From the NCBI RefSeq assembly GCF_033449965.1, contig NZ_CP137761.1, forward strand, positions 3,720,001 to 3,784,000: a stretch of DNA of 64,000 bases. The letters run 5' to 3'. Below the pieces are notes generated by a model. The model was not told the DNA's origin. It did no database searches and was given only the letters and a program-made list of their open reading frames with translations. Within the stretch, counting starts at the first letter, position 1; each line of letters opens with the position of its first letter. The position numbers were made by a program, and so were the translations under genes. This document shows, piece by piece, positions 45,031 to 54,058 of this stretch. The DNA is from Bacillus sp. T3 (lineage in GTDB: Bacteria > Bacillota > Bacilli > Bacillales > Cytobacillaceae).

Positions 45031-46308
45031 TTATAACGTAACGAATGAACGTGCTTCAAGGTTCGTAGGGAATAACTGATCTTGAAGTGCTCTTAATTTC
45101 CATACAGTTGTAGAGTGATCTAGTTCAACATCATCCAAAGTTAAGAACTGACCAACCTTAATATCTCTTTTTGCGACTACTTTACCACTAATTAGTCCAA
45201 TTGGAATATGGCCATTAGTCTTCATATCAAGATGTGTTTCTAAAACACCACGAACAGAATAACCACCAATGCCATCTACTGACTCACCAGCATTAATGTC
45301 TCGTTTTGCAACGGCAACCGTTTCCGAAATTGGCGCCCCTAGTGGATGGATTGATGAGTCATGCTCCAACACGGCTTTTGCAATCGTAATCGGAGTTTCT
45401 AAGCTTGCCAAGTGATACGGACGGTAGAATACATAGTGCGGTCCATTCCCTACTTTTAAATAGCGAAGCTCAGCATCCACTGGTTCAAGTTCACTTTTTA
45501 CAATAACGAATACACCTGGTGCTAAACCGTTTACATATTCGACAACACCAAAGTTATCCAATACACCGCCATTTTCTTTTAAGTTTAATTTGTCAGCAAC
45601 ATCTTGAACTGTTGCAGATACACCGTGCATACCAACTTTATCTGGGACTAATCCAATAGCGTTACTTAATAGGTTCATTTCAGCCATTGTTTTTGTTCCA
45701 TCCTGGAATGCGCAAAGCATGTGTGCACTCATATGCTTTTGTTTTGCTTCTGCTGCTGCAACGTCAGGATTAGATAATGGATTAAACGGATTGTTCTTAC
45801 CTTTCCCTGCCACTAATACTTCTAATCCCATTGTTTTAGCAAATTCATATAATTCAAGAGTTGCTGCAGGCTCATCGCCAGCAGAGCCAGTATAGACTAA
45901 TCCCGCATTGTTAAACATTTGATACATTATAGAACCGATTGTAATATCTACTTCAACATTTAAAAGTACAATGTGTTTTTTTGAGCGCAATGCCTCAAGG
46001 GAAATATTCGCTCCTACCTCAGGAACGCCAGTAGCATCAACGATAACCTCTACTGTTTGAGATTGAATCACTTTACGATAATCATTCGTTACAATAATAG
46101 TTTCCTTTTTAGTAGATTGAGAGTTAAAATAATCCGCTGCTCTTTGAGCTGCATCAACATTAACATCACATATTCCAGTTACGATCATACCAGGAATTTT
46201 AGAAATTTGAGCAATCATTCCAAAACCCATTTGACCTGCCCCAATTACTCCAACCTTAATTGGTGCGTTTTCGCGTTCACGTTGTAAAAGCTTTTGATAT
46301 ACTGACAT
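45031..46308 (-). CDS. NAD(P)-dependent oxidoreductase with C-terminal SAF domain (COG4091-like)
   Basis: 425 aa. A Rossmann N terminus (KVGVIGAGQMGFGMIAQIS) of the homoserine-dehydrogenase type, a middle catalytic-like domain, and from about residue 340 a SAF domain (ISGKVVAKRDIKVGQFLTLDDVELD). Relatives are often misnamed flagellar FlgA or homoserine dehydrogenase. It probably oxidises, or oxidises and rearranges, the sugar-alcohol phosphate delivered by the PTS; the actual reaction is unknown. ATG at 46308 follows CTAGGAGGG. The upstream region has paired SorC-type operators. Confidence 0.75.
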   Translation of the reverse strand: MSVYQKLLQRERENAPIKVGVIGAGQMGFGMIAQISKIPGMIVTGICDVNVDAAQRAADYFNSQSTKKETIIVTNDYRKVIQSQTVEVIVDATGVPEVGANISLEALRSKKHIVLLNVEVDITIGSIMYQMFNNAGLVYTGSAGDEPAATLELYEFAKTMGLEVLVAGKGKNNPFNPLSNPDVAAAEAKQKHMSAHMLCAFQDGTKTMAEMNLLSNAIGLVPDKVGMHGVSATVQDVADKLNLKENGGVLDNFGVVEYVNGLAPGVFVIVKSELEPVDAELRYLKVGNGPHYVFYRPYHLASLETPITIAKAVLEHDSSIHPLGAPISETVAVAKRDINAGESVDGIGGYSVRGVLETHLDMKTNGHIPIGLISGKVVAKRDIKVGQFLTLDDVELDHSTTVWKLRALQDQLFPTNLEARSFVTL

Positions 46309-46436
46309 GTAAATTCCCTCCTAGTAATGTAATACTTTAATAATTTGATAGCGGTTCCATTTTAACTAAAAAACTGATAATGAACTAAATGATAGCTCGA
46401 ATCAGATGTCACACATTGTAACATCTCATTATTTTT

Positions 46437-46467
46437 CGTAACATATGTTACGGTAATTATCATTTGT
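46437..46467. promoter_or_regulatory. SorC-type operator pair upstream of the SAF oxidoreductase gene
   Basis: A perfect palindrome, CGTAACATATGTTACG (46437-46452, core ACATATGT at 46441), and TCATTTGT (46460-46467) begin 19 bp apart. Confidence 0.55.
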
Positions 46468-46683
46468 TCTGATTTCTCTTTCAGTTTAATCGTCAATGAA
46501 AGGGCTGTCAAGATAGAAATTTCAATATAATCAATTTTTATAAAAAATTAGTTTAATCAATTTCTTCATTCACCTAACACTCCATTAAGAGGTGCATTTG
46601 GAAAATAAAAAGAATTCGTTGTTGTGAAAATATTATTTTTTGGATATTGACAGTCTGATTGGTTTTGATTATTCTTAGGATGT

Positions 46684-46754
46684 ATAACAAATGTAATGCG
46701 TCATAACAAATGTTATCTTTCGGTGATAAATTCATAACGCGTAACATTTGTTAC
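46684..46754. promoter_or_regulatory. SorC-type operator array upstream of the PTS operon
   Basis: Three close copies of RTAACAAATGTTAY: ATAACAAATGTAAT (46684-46697), ATAACAAATGTTAT (46703-46716) and GTAACATTTGTTAC (46741-46754). Cores begin at 46687, 46706 and 46744, i.e. 19 and 38 bp apart; a degenerate GATAAATT fills the slot at 46725. Confidence 0.65.
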
Positions 46755-46769
46755 AATTTTTCTTTCTAT

Positions 46770-46783
46770 TGTAAGCGCTTTAT
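46770..46783. promoter_or_regulatory. cre-like box before the PTS operon
   Basis: TGTAAGCGCTTTAT, two mismatches to the consensus, with a GTAAGCGCTTTA core. It lies between the operators and the gutM start. Confidence 0.45.
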
Positions 46784-46837
46784 CAAACTGGGTGAAAGGG
46801 GTGCTAATAACAACTACACAGAATAGGAGGAGTGATT

Positions 46838-47263
46838 GTGCAACTTGCAATAATTTTGAGCGCCGTTCTAATTGTTCAATATCTATTATCATTTATTCAA
46901 ATCAAGCAATATAAAAAAAGTATTGATAAAATCGTTGGCAATTATAAAGGTGAAAATGGTTATTTTATGTTCTCTGGTATGGAAAGAAGCAAGCTTCGTC
47001 CAGGAGCAATTGCTATTTTAGTAGTTGATCAAGATTATATTGTTCATGAATGCCAAATGTTAAAAGGATTATCCATTTTAACCAAATTTAAATCATTAGA
47101 AAAATATAAGGGTCAACATGTTGGCGAAATATTAAATGATATAAATGAAAATTCCCTCATTCTTAAAAAGAAGAGGATCCCTTCAAATTATAAAGCCCTC
47201 TTAAAAGCAGGAGAAAATGCCTTACTATCAATTTCAAAAAATAAAATTTCAATCGGAATCTAA
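46838..47263 (+). CDS. GutM/SrlM-like protein
   Basis: 141 aa. One N-terminal membrane segment (QLAIILSAVLIVQYLLSFIQI) then a soluble domain with GNYKGENGYFMFSGMERSKLRPGAIAILVVD, the GutM family pattern. In sorbitol operons GutM is a membrane-bound activator. The start is GTG at 46838, seven bases after GGAGG. First gene of the plus-strand PTS operon. Confidence 0.8.
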   Translation: MQLAIILSAVLIVQYLLSFIQIKQYKKSIDKIVGNYKGENGYFMFSGMERSKLRPGAIAILVVDQDYIVHECQMLKGLSILTKFKSLEKYKGQHVGEILNDINENSLILKKKRIPSNYKALLKAGENALLSISKNKISIGI

Positions 47264-47277
47264 AGGAGGCCAGCTCT

Positions 47278-47799
47278 ATGGAATGGATTAAATGGTTGGG
47301 AGAGCATTTCATCGGAATGTTTAACGCAGGTGGAGAAACATTTATGGCACTATTTACAGGAATAGTTCCTACATTAGTGGTCCTATTAACATTCACGTAT
47401 GCTGTAATGAAATTTATTGGAGAAGACCGAGTTAGTAGAGCTATTCAATTCGCTGCAAAGTATACCTTATTACGCTATACATTGATGCCTGTTCTTTCAG
47501 TATTAATGTTAACCAACCCAATGGCTTATACATTCGGCCGTTTCTTACCAGAAAAACAAAAACCAGCATTCTATGATTCTGCCGTTTCGTTTGTACATCC
47601 AGTAACAGGATTATTTCCTTATGCTAATGCCGGAGAACTATTTGTCTATTTAGGAATTGCGAATGGAATTAAAGAATTAGGCCTTCCAATTTCAGATCTT
47701 GCTGTGCGCTACTTTATCGTGGGTATTGTTGTTATTTTAATGCGTGGAATTATAACTGAATTAATTACAAAGTATCTTGCCAAAAAAGTGGAAGCGTAA
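47278..47799 (+). CDS. PTS glucitol/sorbitol-type component IIC
   Basis: 173 aa membrane protein of the Gut IIC (SrlA) family: HFIGMFNAGGETFMALFTGIVPTLVVLL and NPMAYTFGRFLPEKQKPAFYDSAVSFVHPVTGLFPYANAGELFVYLGIANG. It forms the sugar channel with the IIB-C2 protein. ATG at 47278 follows AAAGGAGG. Confidence 0.9.
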   Translation: MEWIKWLGEHFIGMFNAGGETFMALFTGIVPTLVVLLTFTYAVMKFIGEDRVSRAIQFAAKYTLLRYTLMPVLSVLMLTNPMAYTFGRFLPEKQKPAFYDSAVSFVHPVTGLFPYANAGELFVYLGIANGIKELGLPISDLAVRYFIVGIVVILMRGIITELITKYLAKKVEA

Positions 47800-47822
47800 A
47801 CATATATTAGGGGGAGATCGAA

Positions 47823-48842
47823 ATGACTCAAGCGGTATTCGTTACAAAAGGTTCTGGCGGTTGGGGAGTTGGCCTTCATCTTGAACCACAAGGAAAGAAA
47901 AACAAAGTTGTGTCCATTACTGGTGGAGGTATTCATCCAGTAGCAAGAAGAATTGCAGAATTATCAGGAACCGAAGCAGTTGACGGATTTAAAAGTCATG
48001 TTCCAGAGGAAGAAATGATGTGCGTAGTCATTGACTGTGGCGGTACCGCACGTATTGGTGTGTATCCAATGAAGCGTATTCCAACTGTCGATATTCTTCC
48101 ATCATCACCTTCAGGCCCACTTGCAAAGCATATTACCGAAGACATTTTTGTTTCAGGTGTAACAGAAAAAGACATCCTTGTCGCTGATGGTGTTTCTCAG
48201 GCAGCCGCGGCAGTGGCAAAAGAAGAAACTGCTGAACCGAAGTTTAACACAAAAGATAAAGCACAATTTAAAGAGAGTTATGATCAGCTAAAGAAAGAGC
48301 ATGCTCAAAATAGCAAAGAAAATTTCTTATTGAGGTTCTCAAAAGGAATTGGTGGTGTTACCGGAACGTTCTATCAAGCAGGTCGTGACACGGTTGAGAT
48401 GCTTCTAAAAAATATTATTCCTTTTATGGCTTTTGTTAGTATGCTTATGGGTATTATCAATTATACAGGTATTGGTGATGTGATAGCGAATTCGCTTTCG
48501 CCTCTCGCAGGATCACTTTGGGGACTTCTTGTCATTGTAGTTATTTGTTCGCTTCCATTCTTGTCCCCTGTACTTGGGCCAGGAGCCGTTATCGCTCAGG
48601 TTATTGGTGTATTAATCGGTAGCCAAATTGCATTGGGACATATTCCTCCACAATTTGCCTTACCGGCATTATTCGCTATTAACGCACAAGTAGGCTGTGA
48701 TTTCATCCCTGTAGGTTTATCACTTGGAGAAGCAAAACCAGAAACAGTTAAATATGGTGTACCTGCTGTTTTATATAGCCGTTTAATTACAGGTGTATTA
48801 TCCGTTATTATTGCGTATTTTGCTAGTTTCGGAATGTATTAG
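47823..48842 (+). CDS. PTS glucitol/sorbitol-type component IIB (with IIC2 domain)
   Basis: 339 aa (SrlE-like). The N-terminal IIB domain has GSGGWGVGLHLEP and the phosphorylated Cys in CVVIDCGGTARIGVYPMKR; after a charged linker (about 150-180) the C-terminal domain has five or six membrane helices (LLKNIIPFMAFVSMLMGIINYTG, SLPFLSPVLGPGAVIAQ). It phosphorylates the sugar on entry. The substrate may be sorbitol or another polyol. Confidence 0.9.
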   Translation: MTQAVFVTKGSGGWGVGLHLEPQGKKNKVVSITGGGIHPVARRIAELSGTEAVDGFKSHVPEEEMMCVVIDCGGTARIGVYPMKRIPTVDILPSSPSGPLAKHITEDIFVSGVTEKDILVADGVSQAAAAVAKEETAEPKFNTKDKAQFKESYDQLKKEHAQNSKENFLLRFSKGIGGVTGTFYQAGRDTVEMLLKNIIPFMAFVSMLMGIINYTGIGDVIANSLSPLAGSLWGLLVIVVICSLPFLSPVLGPGAVIAQVIGVLIGSQIALGHIPPQFALPALFAINAQVGCDFIPVGLSLGEAKPETVKYGVPAVLYSRLITGVLSVIIAYFASFGMY

Positions 48843-48908
48843 TATACTAATTCATAGAAGGATCAACTTAAGAAAGCCATCCTATTTTTATAAGGAAGAG
48901 GATGAACA

Positions 48909-49844
48909 GTGATTATTTTAGACAATAGAAGATTATTAGTAAAAGTTGCCCAAATGTACTATGATGATGGGGCGACTCAATCAGAGATTGCAGAAAAAAT
49001 TGGAGTAAGCCGTTCACTCGTCTCTAAATATTTAACAAAAGCAAAAGAAGCGGGAATCGTTGAAATAACCATTCATGATGAGGGACTGCAACAATTCCAT
49101 CAATTGGAACGTAAGGTGGAGCGGCTTTATAACTTACGTGAGGTCGTCTGTATTGAAAGTGTTGGGAATGATTCCTCAAAAAAGCAGTTAGGAGAAGCGG
49201 CGAGCGACTATTTGCTAAGGGTAATTAAAGATGGCCAAATTATTGGTTTATCTTCAGGCACCACTTTGTACGAACTTGCCAACGCGTTAAATTCTCCTCA
49301 ACCGTTTCCATCCATTACCGTTGTACCTTTAGTTGGCGGGATGGGAAATGAACGAGTGGACTTCCATTCCAATTCGATTGTAGCTAAAGTTGGGGATTCC
49401 CTTCAGGCAAAGTGTGATTTTCTGCACCTCCCTGTCATGGTTGATACAAAAGAAGCGAAGGAAATATTGATGAGACAACCTTCGATTAAAAGTGTCGTTT
49501 CTTTAGCGGAAGAAGCAAATATTGCAGTGGTTGGAATTGGCGGAAATCCTGAACATTCTACAATGGTTAAATCCTATTTAGGGTCCGAACACAAGAAAAT
49601 TACTGAGGATCCAGAGATTGTTGGCGATATTTGCTACAACTTTATCAATAGATTTGGTAACGCTATCAATAACGATTGGAATGAACGTGTCATTGCAATG
49701 AATCTAGAGAAGTTGAAAAAGATTCCTCTTGTTATTGGAGTAGCTGCAGGACTTGAGAAAGTTGATGCAATTAAAGCGGCTCTCGATGGCAATCTTATAC
49801 ATGTTCTTATAACTGACGAAGTAACAGCTAGCGCGTTAGTTTAA
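48909..49844 (+). CDS. SorC/DeoR-family regulator 2
   Basis: 311 aa, same architecture as regulator 1: helix-turn-helix YYDDGATQSEIAEKIGVSRSLVSKYLTKAKEAGIV, ligand domain GLSSGTTLYELANALN, VVPLVGGMGNERVDFHSNSIV, AAGLEKVDAIKAALDGNLIHVLITDEVTASALV. The start is GTG at 48909 after GGAAGAGG. Encoded within the PTS operon, it is the prime candidate for the ACAAATGT operators. Confidence 0.88.
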   Translation: MIILDNRRLLVKVAQMYYDDGATQSEIAEKIGVSRSLVSKYLTKAKEAGIVEITIHDEGLQQFHQLERKVERLYNLREVVCIESVGNDSSKKQLGEAASDYLLRVIKDGQIIGLSSGTTLYELANALNSPQPFPSITVVPLVGGMGNERVDFHSNSIVAKVGDSLQAKCDFLHLPVMVDTKEAKEILMRQPSIKSVVSLAEEANIAVVGIGGNPEHSTMVKSYLGSEHKKITEDPEIVGDICYNFINRFGNAINNDWNERVIAMNLEKLKKIPLVIGVAAGLEKVDAIKAALDGNLIHVLITDEVTASALV

Positions 49845-49937
49845 TAGGGTAAAGGGACTGTTCTTACGCTTTCTTATCGGAGGTGTGTGTTCAGTCCCTG
49901 TTCTTTTAACGGAGTTATTTCTCGAGGAGGCGGCAAT

Positions 49938-50840
49938 ATGCAAAAAAACATGGAAGTCCTACGCAAACCAAAATGGTTAAATATTAAAATAAATACAAAC
50001 GAAAATTATCAAGACATAAAAAAAATGATGGCGGATAGCGTTTTACATACTGTTTGCCAAGAGGCAAAATGCCCCAATATCCATGAATGCTGGGCGGAAA
50101 GGAAAACAGCAACCTTTATGATTTTGGGTAATATATGTACAAGGGCCTGTCGCTTTTGTGCTGTAAATACCGGGTATCCAACAGAAATTGACTTGAAAGA
50201 ACCGGAGCGTGTTGCTGATTCAGTTTCGTCTATGAAGTTAAAGCATGTTGTCGTGACAGCTGTTGCACGTGATGATTTAGTAGATGGAGGGGCTTCTATC
50301 TTTGCGGAAACGATTCGAGCAATTCGGCGGAAAAGTCCTATAACAAGTATTGAGGTTTTACCTTCGGATATGGGTGGAATTTACAATAATTTAAAAACAT
50401 TACTGGATGCGAGGCCAAACATCCTAAACCATAATATAGAAACTGTGCGACGGTTAACTCCAGGTGTGAGAGCTAAAGCAACCTATGAAAAATCATTGCA
50501 ATTATTGGAGCGGGCAAAAGAAATAAATCCTGCTATTTCAACTAAATCGAGTATTATGGTCGGTCTTGGTGAATCAAAGGAGGAACTCATTGAGACGATG
50601 GTAAATCTAAGGGATAGAAATGTTGATATCCTGACGATTGGACAATATCTTCAACCAACCACCAAGCATCTACCAGTACAAAAATATTATCATCCGAATG
50701 AATTCCATGAACTGAAGGAAATTGCTTTACAAAAAGGGTTCCGTCATTGCGAAGCTGGTCCTCTTGTTCGGTCCTCCTATCATGCTGATGAACAAGTGAG
50801 CACTACTGTTAAAGACAATGAACGCGATCTTATGTTTTAA
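49938..50840 (+). CDS. lipA: Lipoyl synthase (probably dedicated to the local E2)
   Basis: 300 aa. Both LipA cluster motifs are present: auxiliary CQEAKCPNIHECW and radical SAM CTRACRFC, followed by VVTAVARDDLVDGGASIF and the C-terminal RSSYHADEQ. It inserts two sulfurs into octanoylated E2. ATG at 49938 has GAGGAGG; the longer frame upstream has no ribosome site. Its place next to the PTS operon and near an E2 gene suggests a pathway-specific copy in addition to the housekeeping lipA expected elsewhere. Confidence 0.9.
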   Translation: MQKNMEVLRKPKWLNIKINTNENYQDIKKMMADSVLHTVCQEAKCPNIHECWAERKTATFMILGNICTRACRFCAVNTGYPTEIDLKEPERVADSVSSMKLKHVVVTAVARDDLVDGGASIFAETIRAIRRKSPITSIEVLPSDMGGIYNNLKTLLDARPNILNHNIETVRRLTPGVRAKATYEKSLQLLERAKEINPAISTKSSIMVGLGESKEELIETMVNLRDRNVDILTIGQYLQPTTKHLPVQKYYHPNEFHELKEIALQKGFRHCEAGPLVRSSYHADEQVSTTVKDNERDLMF

Positions 50841-50849
50841 TAAACTTGT

Positions 50850-50874
50850 CTCCCTATCTACCAAAGATGGGGAG
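50850..50874. terminator. Terminator after lipA
   Basis: CTCCCTATCT (50850-50859) pairs with AGATGGGGAG (50865-50874) with one G-U pair; then TTTTCTTCT. It may also serve the convergent MFS gene. Confidence 0.7.
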
Positions 50875-50938
50875 TTTTCTTCTCCTCATTAAAGTTGAGC
50901 CATATTTCTAGTCGTCTTCAATTATTAATTCCACCTTT

Positions 50939-52241
50939 TTACATAGTCTCGAACAGTTCGTCTTCAAGATTAGATTTACATATAATCGGTTCAACTTTAC
51001 ATATCGTCATCAATAAAACGGCTCCTACCATGGCAATAACTGCACCGATATAAAGGGCATATTCATATTTGCCAGTAAATTCAATTATTACACCTGTCAT
51101 AAATGGGGCAAGTATACCAGCAATGGTTCCAAGTGTCGTAAAAATTCCCGTTATCATTCCTGCATTTTTTTGAGAAAAAACCATTGGCATCGTAAAAAAT
51201 CCACCCATAGTAAGTGTTAAAAATCCATTGGAAGCTGAGATGAGTAAAACGGCAGCACCAACACTTGTTGCTTTTGATCCAAGAATTAATAGAATACCAG
51301 CAATGGATAGTCCAATTATCGGGAATAGTTTCCGTCCGATATTTTGACCAAACTTTTTTGAAGCAGCATCAGCTAAATATCCTCCAAATGGATAGGTAAA
51401 AATAGCCACAAGATAAGGCAACATTGAATAGAATGCGCTATTATGCAAATTAATTCCCCGACCAATCACAAAATAATTTGGCAACCACGTCATAAATAAA
51501 TAGAAAAGATAATTTGCACAGAAATAGGACAATGCACAATACCACACTGATTTAGTTGAAATGATTTCCCTTTTCGTCAAGAGTCCATCTGTACCGTAAG
51601 CATGATGGTGTGAATCTTGATCCCCTTGAATATACGCTAATTCCGTTTTACTTATTCTAGGGTGTAGTTCCAGGTCGATCCTTCCCAAACGTCCACCAAA
51701 GAATACACCAAATTATGGCAACAAATGAAAATGTGTAAAACACCATTTGCCAATTCCAAGTCTGGATAACCCAAGTTGCGAGAGGCATTGTGATGGCAAT
51801 CCCTAATGGAAGTCCTGCTTGAACAAGCCCGGTCGCTTTTCCTGTTTCGCTTTTTGGAATCCATTTACCTAGAATCGAATGAATAGCAGGTAAAGCTACA
51901 CCCTCTCCAAGCCCCATGAACATCCTAATTAACAACATCATGGATAACGTTGATGCGAAAGGTGTAATAAACACAAAGAAGGACCATACAAAAGCTCCAA
52001 ATACGACGATTTTTCCACCGCCAAATCGATCAGCTAAACGACCACCCGGCATTTGTGTGATCGCATACCCAATAAAAAAAGCGGTTGAAACCAAACCAAA
52101 CTCAATAGAGTTCCAATTGTAATATTCCATCATGGAGGAACCCGCCATTGACATGTTTGACCTGTCCATATATAAGACTAAATAGCATAATGAAAGCAAC
52201 AATATAATTCCCCAACGTTTTTTTCCAATTTTTGAACTCAT
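50939..52241 (-). pseudogene. MFS transporter of the ACS (anion:cation symporter) type, copy 1, frameshifted
   Basis: About 433 aa joined. RWGIILLLSLCYLVLYMDRSNMSMAG at the N terminus, MPGGRLADRFGGGK in loop 2-3 and GYLADAASKKFG later are typical of ACS-family organic-acid carriers. The frame breaks at CCAGG (51670-51674; CCTGG in the coding strand); removing one base gives GKDRPELHPRISKTELAYIQ, which lines up with GKDKPELHPNISKEEVEYIK in the paralogue at 60104-61395. I chose ATG at 52241 (MSSKIGKKRW) after GAGGAGG. Last gene of the acyl-CoA operon. Confidence 0.8.
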
Positions 52242-52271
52242 GATTTCTTGCCTCCTCGGATAAAAAATCAT

Positions 52272-53931
52272 TTATCTTATTTCATAGAAAGCTAAAGATT
52301 CTGAGGCTTCCTGCTTACCATTAACAATCTCACGTAATAAATATTTTTTTACTTTTCCTGTCTCAGTCCGAGGCAGCGAATCTACTATTTCAACACGCTC
52401 GGGATATTTATATTTAGACACTTTCATCTCTGCAAAAAAAGATTTAATTTCTTCCAAAGTCAATGCCACTTCGTTGTTATGAAGGACTACAAAAGCACAA
52501 GTACGCTCTCCCAATCTCGGGTCTGGTATACCAATTACAGCTACATCATAAACATTTGGGTGTTGATGTAAGATCCGCTCAATTTCATTACTGCTTATAT
52601 TTTCTCCACCGCGGATGATAATGTCTTTCTTTCTCCCATTAATTCTTATATAGCCGTCCGTATCCATCGTACACAAGTCTCCACTATAGTACCAACCTTC
52701 ATCATCTAGGACCCGTTCTGTCAATTCTGGTTCTTTAAGGTAGCCTACAAATACATTTGGACCGCGGGATGCTTCTTCCCCTTTAACTCCGCTTGTCAGA
52801 ACAGGTCTCCTAAATTCATCAACCACTCTAATCTCGATTCCTGGAAATGAGGTCCCATCTGTATGGATAATTTTTTCGATTGGATCGTCCAGACTAACAC
52901 CTGTATGGGGCACGCTTTCGGTTGAGCCATAAACACTGAGTATTTTAAAACCCGCTTTTAGTCCTTGTTCAACCATGTGCCTGGGAACTGGAGCCCCTCC
53001 ACACAAAAAGAAACGCATCGATGAAATATCATGATTAGCGTTAGGGATAACTCGTAATAAATCGTAAATAACTGGTGTACAACCGAACCCACAGGTACAC
53101 CCCTCGTTGTCAATTTGCTCAAGACAATTATCCGGATTAAAAATATCCTGAAGCACAACTTTAGCTCCAAGCATAAAAGATGCTGTTACCCCATGATGAA
53201 ACCCAGATGCATGGGCTACTGGAGCCGGCATAAAGATAACATCGAGGAAAGAAAGATTTAATGAAGCAGCAAAAGCTCTTTCACTTGAAATAATATTATT
53301 ATGGGTCAACATTACACCCTTTGGATTGCCCTCAGTTCCAGAAGTAAATAATACCGCAGCTAGATCATCAGCACTGCGCTTAATGTTATCTGAAAGTGGA
53401 GGAAAATGTTTGATTATCCCGGCTGAAAGTCGTTCCTTTATCCACTATACTCCCCTTCTCAACAATGACTATTTTTTGCAAACTTGGAACATGCGGTAAA
53501 ACAGACTTTACCATATTGGGATAATCATGCTTTTTAAATTGAGATGGGATAAACAACACCTTTGATTCGCATTTATTTAAAATATAAGATAGATCCGATT
53601 CACGTAAATTGGGCAAAATGGGGTTTATGACCGCTCCTACTTTTAGACATGCAACATAAATTAATACGAATTCCGCCCAGCCAGGTAATTGAACAGAGAC
53701 TATGTCATTTTGTTTCACTCCCACTTCGATCAAAAAAGAGGATACTCTTTTAGCTGCTTCATCCATTTGGGCATAGGTATATCTAGCCCCCTGAAGGTCT
53801 ACAACAGCCTCCTTCTCTGGAGCAATTAATACTGACATATTCCAAAAATCAGCTAAAGTTGCGTCGCCCCAGTACCCTTTTTGACGGTATTCATGCTTTT
53901 GAACTTCATTTATTTTCATTCCTAAAGACAT
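52272..53931 (-). pseudogene. FadK-like acyl-CoA ligase, frameshifted
   Basis: About 550 aa AMP-forming ligase. P-loop FTSGTEGNPKGVMLTHNN, YGSTES, YYSGDLCTMDTDGYI, GRKKDIIIRGGENIS and the catalytic Lys in PRTETGKVKKYLL. The N terminus (YRQKGYWGDATLADFW) and several blocks match E. coli FadK (YdiD) closely from memory. It activates a short- or medium-chain acid to acyl-CoA. One extra C near 53435 breaks the frame; repair gives IVDKERLSAGIIKHFPPL and the rest is whole. ATG at 53931 follows AGGAGGT. It overlaps no gene but sits 30 bp from the MFS start. Confidence 0.8.
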
Positions 53932-54058
53932 ATTCTTGACCTCCTGACCTTAGATATTTATCAAAGATAAGCCCTTGTAATTTCATATGGGTTTTCTATC
54001 ATTACAACAGAATTGGAAAAGACAGGATAATCCGCCTTTTCCAAATTCTTTTACACCG

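Noticed and set aside
46400..46430. Further Fnr-type or SorC-type site around the TGTCACACATTGTAAC stretch
   Set aside because: It fits neither TGTGA-N6-TCAC nor the 19-bp lattice of ACAAATGT cores.
49854..49898. GGGACTG/CAGTCCC hairpin between SorC regulator 2 and lipA
   Set aside because: Only 7 bp with a 31-base loop; too weak to call a terminator, so lipA may be read through from the PTS operon.
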